Under the pieces are notes generated by a model that saw only the letters and a program-made list of their open reading frames with translations, had not been told where the DNA came from and made no database searches. DNA of 8,354 nt from PALSA-555 sp036521915. Its GTDB lineage: Bacteria > Actinomycetota > Acidimicrobiia > IMCC26256 > PALSA-555. The DNA lies in assembly GCA_036521915.1 (NCBI GenBank), contig DATDGU010000021.1:1-8354 (forward strand). Direction: 5' to 3'. A program made the position numbers and the translations under genes. This document shows, piece by piece, positions 1 through 6,872 of this stretch (its first letter is position 1; each line of letters begins with the position of its first letter).

Positions 1-663
1 GCCTCGTGTCGCGAGCGCCGCGAGCAGGCCCGCCTCGGCGGGGGAGCGCCGGCGTGGAAGGAACGCGATGACGGTGCCGAGCTCGTCGAGCCCGGCGCCG
101 TGCGCGATCCCGTGGGCGGCGGCGTGGGCGAGGTCCTCCTCGTCGTAGCCGTCGCGCGTCGCGTCGACGTAGCGGGTGTACAGCGTCGCGACGGCGGCCG
201 CATGGCCGCCCCGGGCGGCCAAGGTGGTGAGGGCCGAGTCGGGCGCCCGACGCAGGTCGGCGAAGGTGGCGGCCAGGCCGATCTCGGTGCCGCGGTGGTC
301 GGCGACGGCCGCGAACGGACCGGGGTCGGCGTGCAGCACGGCGTGCACGGCCTCGACGCGGCGGATGGCGGTGAGCGGGACGCGGCCGGCGGCGGCCAGG
401 GCGGGCGCGCCGACGAGCTCGGCGATCCGGGCGAGCGCGACGAACCCGACGTTGACGAGCCCGTGGTGGCGGGCGAGGTCGCGGCGCAGCGCCAGGCCCG
501 CGTAGGGCGTCGGGACCGCGACGGTCACCGGCGCCAGTGGATCGCCACGCTTCGCCTCGCGGACGAGCGTCCAGAGCAGCTCTCGCGCGGGGAGCCCGAG
601 CTCGGTGACGAAGGCGCGGGGCCGCGCCGACCCAGCCACCCCCTCGGGCCCATCACCGCTCAC
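1..663 (-). CDS. AddB-like helicase/PD-(D/E)XK nuclease, N-terminal part (partial)
   Basis: An open frame of 221 codons starts at GTG 663 and runs off the left edge, so only the N-terminal part is visible. The residues resemble the inactivated helicase domain of AddB-type subunits of ATP-dependent nucleases, which process double-strand breaks with a UvrD-like partner. Seen: a TPYAGLALRRDLARHHG segment (about 45-62), then a NVGFVALARIAELVGAP segment (about 65-82), a helical stretch around RRVEAVHAVLHADPG, and FLPRRRSPAEAGLLAALA near the edge. An NVxFxxLxxLAE-like segment after a basic helix is characteristic of this family. The nuclease motif would lie outside the window. GTG 663 is chosen because a TAGCCT box ends 6 bases upstream and the frame is closed by TAG just before it; GTG 639 is an alternative. 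It is divergent from the penicillin-binding protein gene. The family call is from memory of motifs. Confidence 0.62.
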   Translation of the reverse strand, partial: MSGDGPEGVAGSARPRAFVTELGLPARELLWTLVREAKRGDPLAPVTVAVPTPYAGLALRRDLARHHGLVNVGFVALARIAELVGAPALAAAGRVPLTAIRRVEAVHAVLHADPGPFAAVADHRGTEIGLAATFADLRRAPDSALTTLAARGGHAAAVATLYTRYVDATRDGYDEEDLAHAAAHGIAHGAGLDELGTVIAFLPRRRSPAEAGLLAALATRG

Positions 664-669
664 CGCTGG

Positions 670-675
670 AGGCTA
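670..675 (-). promoter_or_regulatory. -10 box of the AddB-like gene (leaderless start)
   Basis: On the minus strand TAGCCT fits TANNNT and ends 6 bases before GTG 663. This is the spacing expected when transcription starts at or next to the start codon. No Shine-Dalgarno sequence competes. I see no convincing -35 box. Confidence 0.45.
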
Positions 676-690
676 CCGACGGGCTGTGAC

Positions 691-707
691 GACGGCCCCC
701 GGGGCCC
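691..707. repeat. GC-rich imperfect palindrome between divergent genes
   Basis: The core ggccccc/ggggccc (694-707) lies in the 99-base gap between the divergent AddB-like and penicillin-binding protein genes. It could be a hairpin or operator, but GC-runs of this kind arise by chance in such DNA. Nothing else in the gap is recognisable except the two -10 boxes. Confidence 0.2.
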
Positions 708-747
708 AAATGGAGGGGGCGAACCGAAAATCGGGCCTCGGCTGTGC

Positions 748-753
748 CAACCT
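748..753 (+). promoter_or_regulatory. Possible -10 box of the penicillin-binding protein gene
   Basis: CAACCT keeps the A at position 2 and T at position 6 of TANNNT and ends 9 bases before ATG 763. The overlapping CCTAGGT resembles sequences before other genes here. It is weaker than the other boxes because the first base is C. Confidence 0.3.
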
Positions 754-762
754 AGGTCCCGC

Positions 763-2859
763 ATGTCACGGCTCGGGCCGGTCGCGAGCCGGCTGCTCAC
801 CACGATTCTGGTCGGGGGCGTCGCCATCGGGGCGTGCCTCGCGGCGCTGCTGCCCGGGACCGCCGTCTTCGCGAAGGCCTACTCCTATCAGAGCAACGCG
901 ATCGGCAAGCTGCGCCAGCTCGACCAGCGCTCGACGGTCTACGACGCCGACGGGAACGTCATCGGCGTGCTCGGAACCGAGAACCGCCAGGACGTCCGGC
1001 TCGCCCAGGTCCCCAAGATCCTCCAGGACGCGGTCATCTCGGTGGAGGACCACACGTTCTGGACGAACGACGGCATCGACCTGAACGGTGTCTTCCGGGC
1101 CGCGGTCACGAACGCCTCGTCCGGTCAGGTCCTCCAGGGCGGCTCGACGATCACCCAGCAGCTCGTGAAGCAGCGGATCCTGAACTCGGCCCGGACGGTG
1201 AACCGCAAGGTGAAAGAGATCGTCCTCGCGCTGCGCCTGAACAAGGAGTACACGAAGTCGCAGATCCTCGAGCAGTACCTGAACACCGTGTACTTCGGGC
1301 AGGGCTCCTACGGCGTGAAGTCGGCCGTCGAGCGGTTCTTCCTCGTCCCCGACGCGGCGTCGCCGTTCGGTGGGGTCACCCAAACCCAGCTCAGCCAGGT
1401 GAACATCGGGCAGGCCGCGCTCCTCGCCGGGCTGATCAACAACCCGACGGGTGACAGCCCGTTCAGCAACCCGCAGGGTGCGAAGGACCGGCGTGCCGTC
1501 GCGCTCGACCGGATGGTCGCCGAGCACTACATCACCCAGGCGCAGGCGGACTACTGGAACAACACGCCGCTGCCGACGATCGTGCCGCCCCCCGACCTGC
1601 GACCGACGAACGCCTGGGTCTCCGAGGTCGAGAGCCGCCTCATCAACGACCCGGTCTACTCATCGCTGGGCCGCACCGCGCAGGAGCGCCAGAACGCGGT
1701 GCTCACCGGCGGGCTGCAGATCTACGCCACCGAGAACCCGACGATGCAGAACCAAGCCCAGAACGTCGTGAACAACGACCTGAGCTCGCCGTCGGGCTTC
1801 ACCGGCTCGCTCGTCGCCATGAACCCCAAGAACGGCGAGGTCGAGGCGATGGTCGGCGGACCAGGCTTCCAGTCGAGCCAGTACAACATCGCCACGCAGT
1901 ATCCGGGTCGACAAGCGGGCTCCACGTGGAAGGTCATCACGCTCGCCGCGGCCCTCGAGTCGGGCTTCTCGCCGAACGACCAGGTCGACGGCACGTCACC
2001 GTGCTCGCTGCCCCCGTGGGGCATGACCCAGAACGCGGAGCCGGGCGGCGGGGTCATGACGCTGCGCGCCGCGACCGCGAACTCGGTGAACTGCGCGTTC
2101 GCCCGGACCCAGCTCGCCGTCGGCTTCCCGAAGCTCATCGACACGGCCCACGCGATGGGCATCACCCAGCAGACGCTGAAGCCCGTGCTCACGCTGACGC
2201 TCGGCGCCATCGAGTCGACCGCGCTCGAGATGGCCACCGTGGCCAGCACGATCGCTGACGAAGGGATGCACCACAGCCCCGTGTTCGTCAGCAAGATCGT
2301 CGGACCGGCCGGCCAGACGATCTTCGACGCCAACACCCTCCCGGGCCAGCAGGTGATCAGCAAGGACACCGCCGACTGCGAGACCGACTTGCTCCACGGC
2401 GTGATCACCGGCGGCACCGGCACCGGCGCGGCGCTGAACGGGCGCGACGCCGCGGGCAAGACGGGCACCACCGACGGCCAGACCGACGCCAACTTCCTCG
2501 AGTTCACCGGCGGCGCACAGATCGCCGACTTCATCTGGCACGGCAACCCGCTCGGCCGTGTCCCGGGCGCCGGGTTCGGCGGCAACTACCCGGCGTCGGC
2601 GTCTCGGGACTTCCTGAATCAGGCGCTGCAGGGCCAACCCGCGCTGCCGCTCCCGGATCCCGGGCCGGCCTGCCAGCGGCCCGGCGGGCTGATCACCCCG
2701 CAGGGTCGCATCGCGAGCGGGGCCGTCTTCCCGGGTGCGCCAGGTGCCGGCGGGACACCCCAGCCGGTCGCGCCACCGCCGAGCATCGTGATCACGCCGC
2801 CGACGCTGCCGATCACGACGCCGACGACGTCGCCGGTGACGACCACCCCGTCCACGTAG
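763..2859 (+). CDS. Bifunctional class A penicillin-binding protein (transglycosylase/transpeptidase)
   Basis: A 698-residue membrane-anchored enzyme that polymerises lipid II into glycan strands and cross-links the stem peptides outside the membrane. One transmembrane anchor lies at about 9-33. The GT51 domain shows motif 1 with E95-D96 and F99, GGSTITQQ at 126-133, the RKVKEI motif with E152, and the EQYLNTVYFGQGSYG stretch after it. The transpeptidase domain has all three active-site motifs: STWK with nucleophile S387, SVN at 441-443 and KTGT from K566. Motif 1 reads TFWTNDGID where many class A proteins have two histidines before GID; I remember this form from Acidimicrobiia. The C-terminus is a Pro/Thr/Val tail (about 668-698) without PASTA repeats. 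Start: ATG 763 immediately precedes the anchor. The frame is open upstream to about 100, but that part is antisense to the AddB-like gene and looks non-coding. Confidence 0.93.
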   Translation: MSRLGPVASRLLTTILVGGVAIGACLAALLPGTAVFAKAYSYQSNAIGKLRQLDQRSTVYDADGNVIGVLGTENRQDVRLAQVPKILQDAVISVEDHTFWTNDGIDLNGVFRAAVTNASSGQVLQGGSTITQQLVKQRILNSARTVNRKVKEIVLALRLNKEYTKSQILEQYLNTVYFGQGSYGVKSAVERFFLVPDAASPFGGVTQTQLSQVNIGQAALLAGLINNPTGDSPFSNPQGAKDRRAVALDRMVAEHYITQAQADYWNNTPLPTIVPPPDLRPTNAWVSEVESRLINDPVYSSLGRTAQERQNAVLTGGLQIYATENPTMQNQAQNVVNNDLSSPSGFTGSLVAMNPKNGEVEAMVGGPGFQSSQYNIATQYPGRQAGSTWKVITLAAALESGFSPNDQVDGTSPCSLPPWGMTQNAEPGGGVMTLRAATANSVNCAFARTQLAVGFPKLIDTAHAMGITQQTLKPVLTLTLGAIESTALEMATVASTIADEGMHHSPVFVSKIVGPAGQTIFDANTLPGQQVISKDTADCETDLLHGVITGGTGTGAALNGRDAAGKTGTTDGQTDANFLEFTGGAQIADFIWHGNPLGRVPGAGFGGNYPASASRDFLNQALQGQPALPLPDPGPACQRPGGLITPQGRIASGAVFPGAPGAGGTPQPVAPPPSIVITPPTLPITTPTTSPVTTTPST

Positions 2860-2886
2860 CGATGGTGAGACGCGCCGCTCGCCTCG

Positions 2887-2892
2887 TAGGGT
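2887..2892 (+). promoter_or_regulatory. -10 box TAGGGT before the zinc-ribbon operon (leaderless start)
   Basis: TAGGGT ends 7 bases before GTG 2900. A weak -35 candidate, GTGAGA at 2865-2870, sits 16 bases upstream. The box lies in the 40-base gap after the penicillin-binding protein gene, so the operon probably has its own promoter. It also decides the start: GTG 2891 overlaps the box and would lie upstream of the transcript. Confidence 0.5.
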
Positions 2893-2899
2893 GCGGCGT

Positions 2900-3613
2900 G
2901 TGACCGGGCTGGAGTCGCTCCTCGCTGTCCAAGAGCGCGACCTCACGCTCGATCGTCTCCGACACCAGCGCGCCACCCTGCCCGAGCGCGAGCGGGTCGC
3001 CGGCGTCGGCGCACGCCTCGAGGCGCTCGACGTGACGCGCGCGGCCCGCGGCGCGGCGCGCGACGAGCTGGCTGGGCAGGAGCAGCGGCTGGCCGACGAG
3101 GCGCAGCGGCTCGGTGAGCAGGGGCAGGCCGCGGAGAAGCGTCTCTATTCGGGTGAGGTCGCCTCGCCGCGCGAGCTGCAGGCGCTGCAGACCGACGTGG
3201 AGCAGCTGCGCCGCCGTCAGCGCACCGTGGAGGACCAGCAGCTCGGTGTCATGGAGCTGCGCGAGCCCATCGACCAGGAGCTCGGCGTGCTCGACGAGGA
3301 GCGGGCGGCGCTCGAGGCGGACCGCGCCGCCACGCAGGGTGAGCTCGACGTGAAGGAGCGGGAGCTCGACGGTGCGATCGCCAGCGAGCAGATCGCCCGC
3401 GACGAGGCGGCCGGGACCGTCGAGCGGTCGCTCGTCGCCGAGTACGAGCGGCGACGCGACCACGCGGGGGGCGTGGGCGTGGCCCGCCTCGTCGGCTCGA
3501 CCTGCCAGGGCTGTCACCTGACGATCCCGGCGACGGCGGTGGACCGGCTGCGGCGGGAGCGCGAGGGCGAGCTCGCCTACTGCGACAACTGCGGCTGCAT
3601 CCTCGTGCCGTGA
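2900..3613 (+). CDS. Coiled-coil C4-type zinc-ribbon protein (COG1579 / Rv2229c-like)
   Basis: A 237-residue protein, mostly Glu/Arg/Ala-rich helix with coiled-coil character (about 5-175), ending in a zinc ribbon with CQGC at 202-205 and CDNC at 228-231, 22 residues apart. This is the layout of the COG1579 family, predicted to bind nucleic acids. The Mycobacterium tuberculosis member is Rv2229c, which lies beside the RNase H gene Rv2228c, the same neighbourhood as here. The biochemical role of this copy cannot be read from sequence. Start: GTG 2900 gives a VTGLESLLAVQ N-terminus typical of the family and sits 7 bases after a TAGGGT box; GTG 2891 would add three residues. The stop overlaps the next start (GTGA, 3610-3613), so the two are probably translationally coupled. 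It is the first gene of a four-gene operon. Confidence 0.85.
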   Translation: MTGLESLLAVQERDLTLDRLRHQRATLPERERVAGVGARLEALDVTRAARGAARDELAGQEQRLADEAQRLGEQGQAAEKRLYSGEVASPRELQALQTDVEQLRRRQRTVEDQQLGVMELREPIDQELGVLDEERAALEADRAATQGELDVKERELDGAIASEQIARDEAAGTVERSLVAEYERRRDHAGGVGVARLVGSTCQGCHLTIPATAVDRLRREREGELAYCDNCGCILVP

Positions 3614-4026
3614 GCCTCGCCGAGGTGCTCATCTACAGCGACGGGGGCGCCCGCGGCAATCCGGGCCCGGCGGCAATCGGTGCGGTCGTGCTCGACCCGA
3701 CGACGGACCCGCCGACGCGGCTCGCGACGGTGAGCGAGCGCATCGGCGTGACGACCAACAACGTCGCCGAGTACCGCGCCGTGATCGCCGCGCTCGAGGC
3801 GGCGCGGGCCTACGCGGCCCGCACGATCAGGGTCCGCTGCGATTCGATGCTCGTGATCCGCCAGCTGCAGGGCGCCTGGCGGGTCAAGCAGCCGCATCTG
3901 CGGCTGCTCTTCGAGCGGGCCCGGGCCCTCCTCGCCGACTACGAGGTCGTCGACCTCGCCCACGTGCCCCGCGAGGACAACACCGACGCCGACCTGCTCG
4001 TGAACGCCGCGCTCGACCAGGCGTGA
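3610..4026 (+). CDS. rnhA: Ribonuclease HI (stand-alone, RnhA/Rv2228c N-domain type)
   Basis: A 138-residue RNase HI-fold protein that cuts the RNA strand of RNA-DNA hybrids in the cytoplasm, removing primers and R-loops. The four acidic catalytic residues are visible: D11 in YSDGGARGNPGP, E54 in TTNNVAEYRAVI, D78 in RCDSMLVIRQLQG and D128 in REDNTDADLLVN. The length equals one RNase H domain. It lacks the basic handle helix of the E. coli enzyme, as usual for this subtype. In M. tuberculosis Rv2228c the same domain is fused to a C-terminal CobC-like phosphatase. Here the protein stops, and a similar phosphatase is encoded separately two genes downstream. GTG 3610 overlaps the upstream stop by 4 bases, which fixes the start and suggests coupling. 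Confidence 0.9.
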   Translation: MSLAEVLIYSDGGARGNPGPAAIGAVVLDPTTDPPTRLATVSERIGVTTNNVAEYRAVIAALEAARAYAARTIRVRCDSMLVIRQLQGAWRVKQPHLRLLFERARALLADYEVVDLAHVPREDNTDADLLVNAALDQA

Positions 4027-4029
4027 CCC

Positions 4030-4506
4030 GTGCTGCTCTGGTACACGTCGCTGTCGATCCTCTTCGTCGCGAACGTCTTCCGCAGCAGCGGCATGGACTA
4101 CCGCCTTGTCGCGCTCGGCGCCATGGTGCCGCTCCTCCTCGACCTCCCCGTCGGGCACCGCGCCGTCGGGCACACCCTCCTGCTCGCCGTGGCGCTCTTC
4201 ACGGCGGTGATGGTCGCGACGGCCGGCCGGTCACGGCTGCTGCGCCGCCGCCTGCTCTGCCTCCCGATCGGCGTCTTCGTCGGCCTCGTCCTGTCCGGCG
4301 CGTTCACCCAGGACCACGCGTTCCTCTGGCCGTTCCTCGGTGCCTTCGGCTCCGTCGGCCTCCTGCCTCCCTGGTGGGTGGTGCTGCTCGAGGAGCTCGT
4401 CGGCCTGGTCGGCTGGTGGTGGATCGTCGGGCAGTACGACCTCTACCTGCCCGACCCGCGCCGCGAGTTCTGGCGGTCGGGACGCCTGCGGGAGAGCCCG
4501 GCGTGA
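4030..4506 (+). CDS. Small multi-pass membrane protein, possibly a degenerate DUF457/YdjM-like hydrolase
   Basis: A 158-residue hydrophobic protein with about five membrane segments (roughly 2-18, 26-40, 47-65, 75-92 and 105-134) and basic loops RSRLLRRR (67-74) and a basic C-terminus. I do not recognise it with certainty. The pattern LLLDLPVGHRAVGHTLL (35-51), followed by GAFTQDHAFLWPF (90-102), resembles the membrane-bound metal-dependent hydrolase family DUF457/YdjM, which carries a P-D-x-D-H, HRGxTHS and HxxxD layout before a WPF motif. Here the HR and GHT parts remain, but the later His/Asp pair is replaced by GLVLSG (85-90), so catalysis is doubtful. It starts 3 bases after the RNase H stop, and its stop overlaps the phosphatase start (GTGA, 4503-4506). 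Cotranscription is therefore likely. A plain hypothetical membrane protein remains possible. Confidence 0.7.
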   Translation: MLLWYTSLSILFVANVFRSSGMDYRLVALGAMVPLLLDLPVGHRAVGHTLLLAVALFTAVMVATAGRSRLLRRRLLCLPIGVFVGLVLSGAFTQDHAFLWPFLGAFGSVGLLPPWWVVLLEELVGLVGWWWIVGQYDLYLPDPRREFWRSGRLRESPA

Positions 4507-5084
4507 TCGTGCTCGTTCGCCACGGCGAGACCGAGGCCAACCGGACCGGGCTGCTGCTCGGGCGGGCCGACCCGCCGCTCACCGCCCGCGGCATCCGACA
4601 GGCGACGGCGCTCGCCGGCGTGCTCGCGCCCATCGACGCACCGCGTCTGGTGACGAGCCCGCTCACGCGCGCCCGGCAGACGGCCGCCGCGATCGGTGAG
4701 GCCACGCGGACGACGCCGATCGTCGATCCGCGGCTCATCGAGCTCGACTATGGCGAGTGGGACGAGCGCCCGCTCGCCGAGCTCCCCGCCGACGTCACGG
4801 CGCGCTGGCGTGCCGACCCGACCTTCGCCCCGCCCGGCGGGGAGAGCCTCGCGGGGCTGCGCGAACGCGTTGCGCCGTGCGCGGGGGAACTGCTCGATCA
4901 GGACCATACCGTGATCGCGGTGAGCCACGTCTCACCCATCAAGGCGATCATCCTCAGCGCGCTCGGGCTCCCCGATGAGCTCGCGTGGCGGCTCCGTCTC
5001 GACCTCGCGTCGATCTCGCGGCTCGGCCCCGGCCCGACGGGCCCGGTGCTCGTGACCTTCAACGAGACGGCGCACACCGCCTGA
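4503..5084 (+). CDS. Histidine phosphatase family protein (CobC/Rv2228c C-domain type)
   Basis: A 193-residue cytoplasmic phosphatase of the histidine (phosphoglycerate mutase-like) superfamily. The RHGE motif is at 6-9 with nucleophile H7. R56 lies in the SPLTRARQT segment, E80 in IELDYGEW is the likely proton donor, and H142 in VSHVSPIKA completes the pocket. The SHVSPIK segment and the following RLRLDLASIS match the C-terminal CobC-like (alpha-ribazole phosphatase) domain of Rv2228c, to which RNase H is fused in mycobacteria. The substrate cannot be decided from sequence; alpha-ribazole phosphate or another small phosphate ester is possible. Start: GTG 4503 overlaps the upstream stop and is followed at once by the first strand VIVLVRHG. 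The frame is open back to 4023 but that stretch is the membrane gene read out of frame. The stop lies 4 bases from the convergent biotin synthase stop. Confidence 0.88.
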   Translation: MIVLVRHGETEANRTGLLLGRADPPLTARGIRQATALAGVLAPIDAPRLVTSPLTRARQTAAAIGEATRTTPIVDPRLIELDYGEWDERPLAELPADVTARWRADPTFAPPGGESLAGLRERVAPCAGELLDQDHTVIAVSHVSPIKAIILSALGLPDELAWRLRLDLASISRLGPGPTGPVLVTFNETAHTA

Positions 5085-5088
5085 CGGG

Positions 5089-6159
5089 TCAGTCGACGCG
5101 AATCGGGATCGGGGCGCGCGCCGGTCGTGCGTGCGCGCCGGCGCCGTCGACGACGAACCGGCCCTCGCCGGGCCCGTCGGCGACCGGCATGCCCAGCGCG
5201 TCGAGGAGGGCCAGGTCCTCGTCGGGAGCCCGGCCAGCCGTCGTGAGGTAGTTCCCGACGATCAGCGCGTTGGCCCCGGCGAGCACGCCCATCGCCTGGA
5301 GCTCGCCGAGCACCCGCTCCCGGCCGCCGGCCAGCCGCAGCCAGGCCGAGGGCAGCACCAGCCGGAACAGCGCGATCGCCTGCAGCGCCTCGCGTGGTGA
5401 CAGGAGCGTCTCGTCGGCGAGCGGCGTGCCCGGGCGCGGGTCCAAGAAGTTGATCGGGACCTCACACGGCTCGAGGTCGGCGAGCTCGAACGCGAAGTCG
5501 ACGCGCTGGTCGAGTGTCTCGCCGAGGCCGAGGATCCCACCGCAGCACAGCTCCATCCCGGCCGCCGTCGCGCGGCGCGCCGTCTGGACCCGGTCGTCGT
5601 AGGTGTGGCTGGTGCAGATGCGCGGGAACACGGCCCGGCAGGTCTCAAGGTTGTGGTTGTACCGGCGCACGCCCGCGTCGGCGAGCCGCCGCGCCTGCCC
5701 ATCGGTCAGCAGCCCGAGCGAGCACGCGACCTCGAGCCCGGTCTCCTCGTGGACGGCGTCCACTGCCTCCAGCACCCGGGCGAGCAGGCGCTCCTCGGGG
5801 TTGCGGACCGCGACGACGAGGCAGAACTGCGTCGCGCCCGCGTCGCGGGTCGCGTGCGCCGCTGCCAGCACCTCGTCGAGGTCGAGGAAGGGGTAGACGT
5901 CGACGTCGGTGTGGAACCGGGCCGACTGCGAGCAGAAGGCGCAGTCCTCGGGACAGGCACCCGACTTCGCGTTGAGGAGACTCTCCAGCTCGACCGCCGG
6001 GCCGCAATAGGCGAGCCGCACGCGATGCGCGAGCGCCACGAGGTCGGGGAGCGCGTCGAGCGGCAGCTCGGCGACCGCCGCCACCTGCTCGCGGCGCAGC
6101 GGCTCTCGCCGGTCGACGAGCTGGCTTTCGGCGTGCGTGAGGACGTCGGGTCGGGCCAC
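5089..6159 (-). CDS. bioB: Biotin synthase BioB
   Basis: A 356-residue radical-SAM enzyme that inserts sulfur into dethiobiotin, the last step of biotin synthesis. The SAM-binding [4Fe-4S] ligands are C69, C73 and C76 in SGACPEDCAFCSQSARF. The ligands of the sacrificial [2Fe-2S] cluster align with C113 (QFCLV), C146 (EVACS), C206 (CCGGILGLGET) and R275 (LRLAGGRE). YNHNLET at 167-173 is the substrate/SAM-contact segment. GANALIVGNYLTT near the C-terminus is also typical. Start: GTG 6159 lies 8 bases after a TACGCT box and gives an N-terminus of normal length. The open frame upstream to 6627 crosses the RNase P RNA and is not coding. No other biotin genes are in the window, so it is not seen in a bio operon. 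It converges on the phosphatase gene. Confidence 0.95.
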   Translation of the reverse strand: MARPDVLTHAESQLVDRREPLRREQVAAVAELPLDALPDLVALAHRVRLAYCGPAVELESLLNAKSGACPEDCAFCSQSARFHTDVDVYPFLDLDEVLAAAHATRDAGATQFCLVVAVRNPEERLLARVLEAVDAVHEETGLEVACSLGLLTDGQARRLADAGVRRYNHNLETCRAVFPRICTSHTYDDRVQTARRATAAGMELCCGGILGLGETLDQRVDFAFELADLEPCEVPINFLDPRPGTPLADETLLSPREALQAIALFRLVLPSAWLRLAGGRERVLGELQAMGVLAGANALIVGNYLTTAGRAPDEDLALLDALGMPVADGPGEGRFVVDGAGAHARPARAPIPIRVD

Positions 6160-6167
6160 GGCGCCAG

Positions 6168-6173
6168 AGCGTA
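6168..6173 (-). promoter_or_regulatory. -10 box TACGCT of bioB (leaderless start)
   Basis: On the minus strand TACGCT ends 8 bases before GTG 6159, again predicting a leaderless transcript. No -35 box and no recognisable biotin-repressor operator are visible in the 70-base gap shared with rnpB. Confidence 0.45.
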
Positions 6174-6218
6174 GAGGGGCGCGACGCGAAGGCTGCGACG
6201 TGGCGACGCCCGCCGTGG

Positions 6219-6224
6219 GACACT
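6219..6224 (+). promoter_or_regulatory. Possible -10 box of rnpB
   Basis: GACACT keeps the A and T of TANNNT and ends 6 bases before 6231, where the P1 helix of RNase P RNA begins. The position fits a transcript start at 6231-6232. The first base is not consensus and no clear -35 box is seen. Confidence 0.3.
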
Positions 6225-6230
6225 GGTCGA

Positions 6231-6610
<380 letters not shown>

Positions 6611-6794
6611 ATCTCGTTGCCGCACAAGGCAAGCCGGTCGCTGGAGCGCTGGGCTGTCCTCAGCGAGTCCTCGGTCGATCGGTTGCCTGCTCGCAGGTCG
6701 GCGCAGCCGGTGCGCCACCAGCCGACGGGGTCAGCGAGGTCGACCCCATGGAGGAGCGTCCCAGCCCGCCGGCCCCGGCCCGCCTCTGCCTAGC
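6611..6794. other. Gene-free stretch between rnpB and the AbiE-like unit
   Basis: No credible gene, tRNA or T-tailed terminator is seen on either strand; short open frames here overlap rnpB or have no family features. The only structure is an inverted repeat GGGGTC/GACCCC (6727-6732 and 6742-6747) with the 8-base palindrome GGTCGACC (6738-6745) overlapping its right half. It may hold the rnpB 3' processing region or the edge of an acquired segment. Confidence 0.4.
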
Positions 6795-6847
6795 GTTCTC
6801 TCATCTAGCCCGTTCTTTGTCACAGCGAACGGATTGAATTAGAGAAC
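6795..6847. repeat. Nested inverted repeats, putative operator of the AbiE-like unit
   Basis: The outer arms GTTCTCT (6795-6801) and AGAGAAC (6841-6847) are perfect inverse complements. Inside them lie CCGTTC (6810-6815) and GAACGG (6827-6832), also perfect. The right outer arm falls inside the promoter spacer and the inner right arm ends just upstream of the -35 box. CAGCGAACG occurs at 6823-6831 and again at 6878-6886, inside the first codons. This suits binding by a dimeric regulator, perhaps the AbiEi-type protein encoded just downstream; the ligand is inference. Confidence 0.5.
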
Positions 6848-6862
6848 AACAGCCGGTAACCT
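6834..6862 (+). promoter_or_regulatory. Promoter of the AbiE-like unit
   Basis: The -35 candidate TTGAAT (6834-6839) and -10 TAACCT (6857-6862) are separated by exactly 17 bases, in an AT-richer patch unusual for the window. The -10 ends 10 bases before ATG 6873, so the leader would be absent or a few bases long. This is the best-formed sigma-70-type promoter in the window. Confidence 0.6.
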
Positions 6863-6872
6863 GACGTTCACT

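Noticed and set aside
36..60. Apparent frameshift in the AddB-like gene near the left edge
   Set aside because: A first reading miscounted the G run at 40-44. With five G bases the frame stays open and reads FLPRRRSPAEAGLLAALA, as expected.
100..762. N-terminal extension of the penicillin-binding protein frame by 221 codons
   Set aside because: It is antisense to a well-formed AddB-like frame, is Gly/Arg/Asp-rich without family features, and precedes a natural membrane anchor that begins right after ATG 763.
1722..2976. Long minus-strand open frames opposite the penicillin-binding protein gene
   Set aside because: They are antisense shadows of a gene with all catalytic motifs; their translations show no family features.
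4023..4502. Upstream extension of the histidine phosphatase
   Set aside because: The RHG motif should lie near the N-terminus, which GTG 4503 gives; the extension is the membrane gene read in another frame.
5026..5093. Terminator between the convergent phosphatase and bioB genes
   Set aside because: Only a five-pair GGCCC/GGGCC hairpin with a three-base loop (5031-5043) was found, inside the coding region and without a T tail on either strand.
5605..6174. Plus-strand open frames opposite bioB
   Set aside because: bioB has every expected cluster ligand; the opposite frames are Arg/Ala-rich shadows typical of high-GC DNA.
6611..6794. A tRNA gene or other small RNA after rnpB
   Set aside because: No cloverleaf, T-loop consensus or CCA-type end could be placed on either strand.
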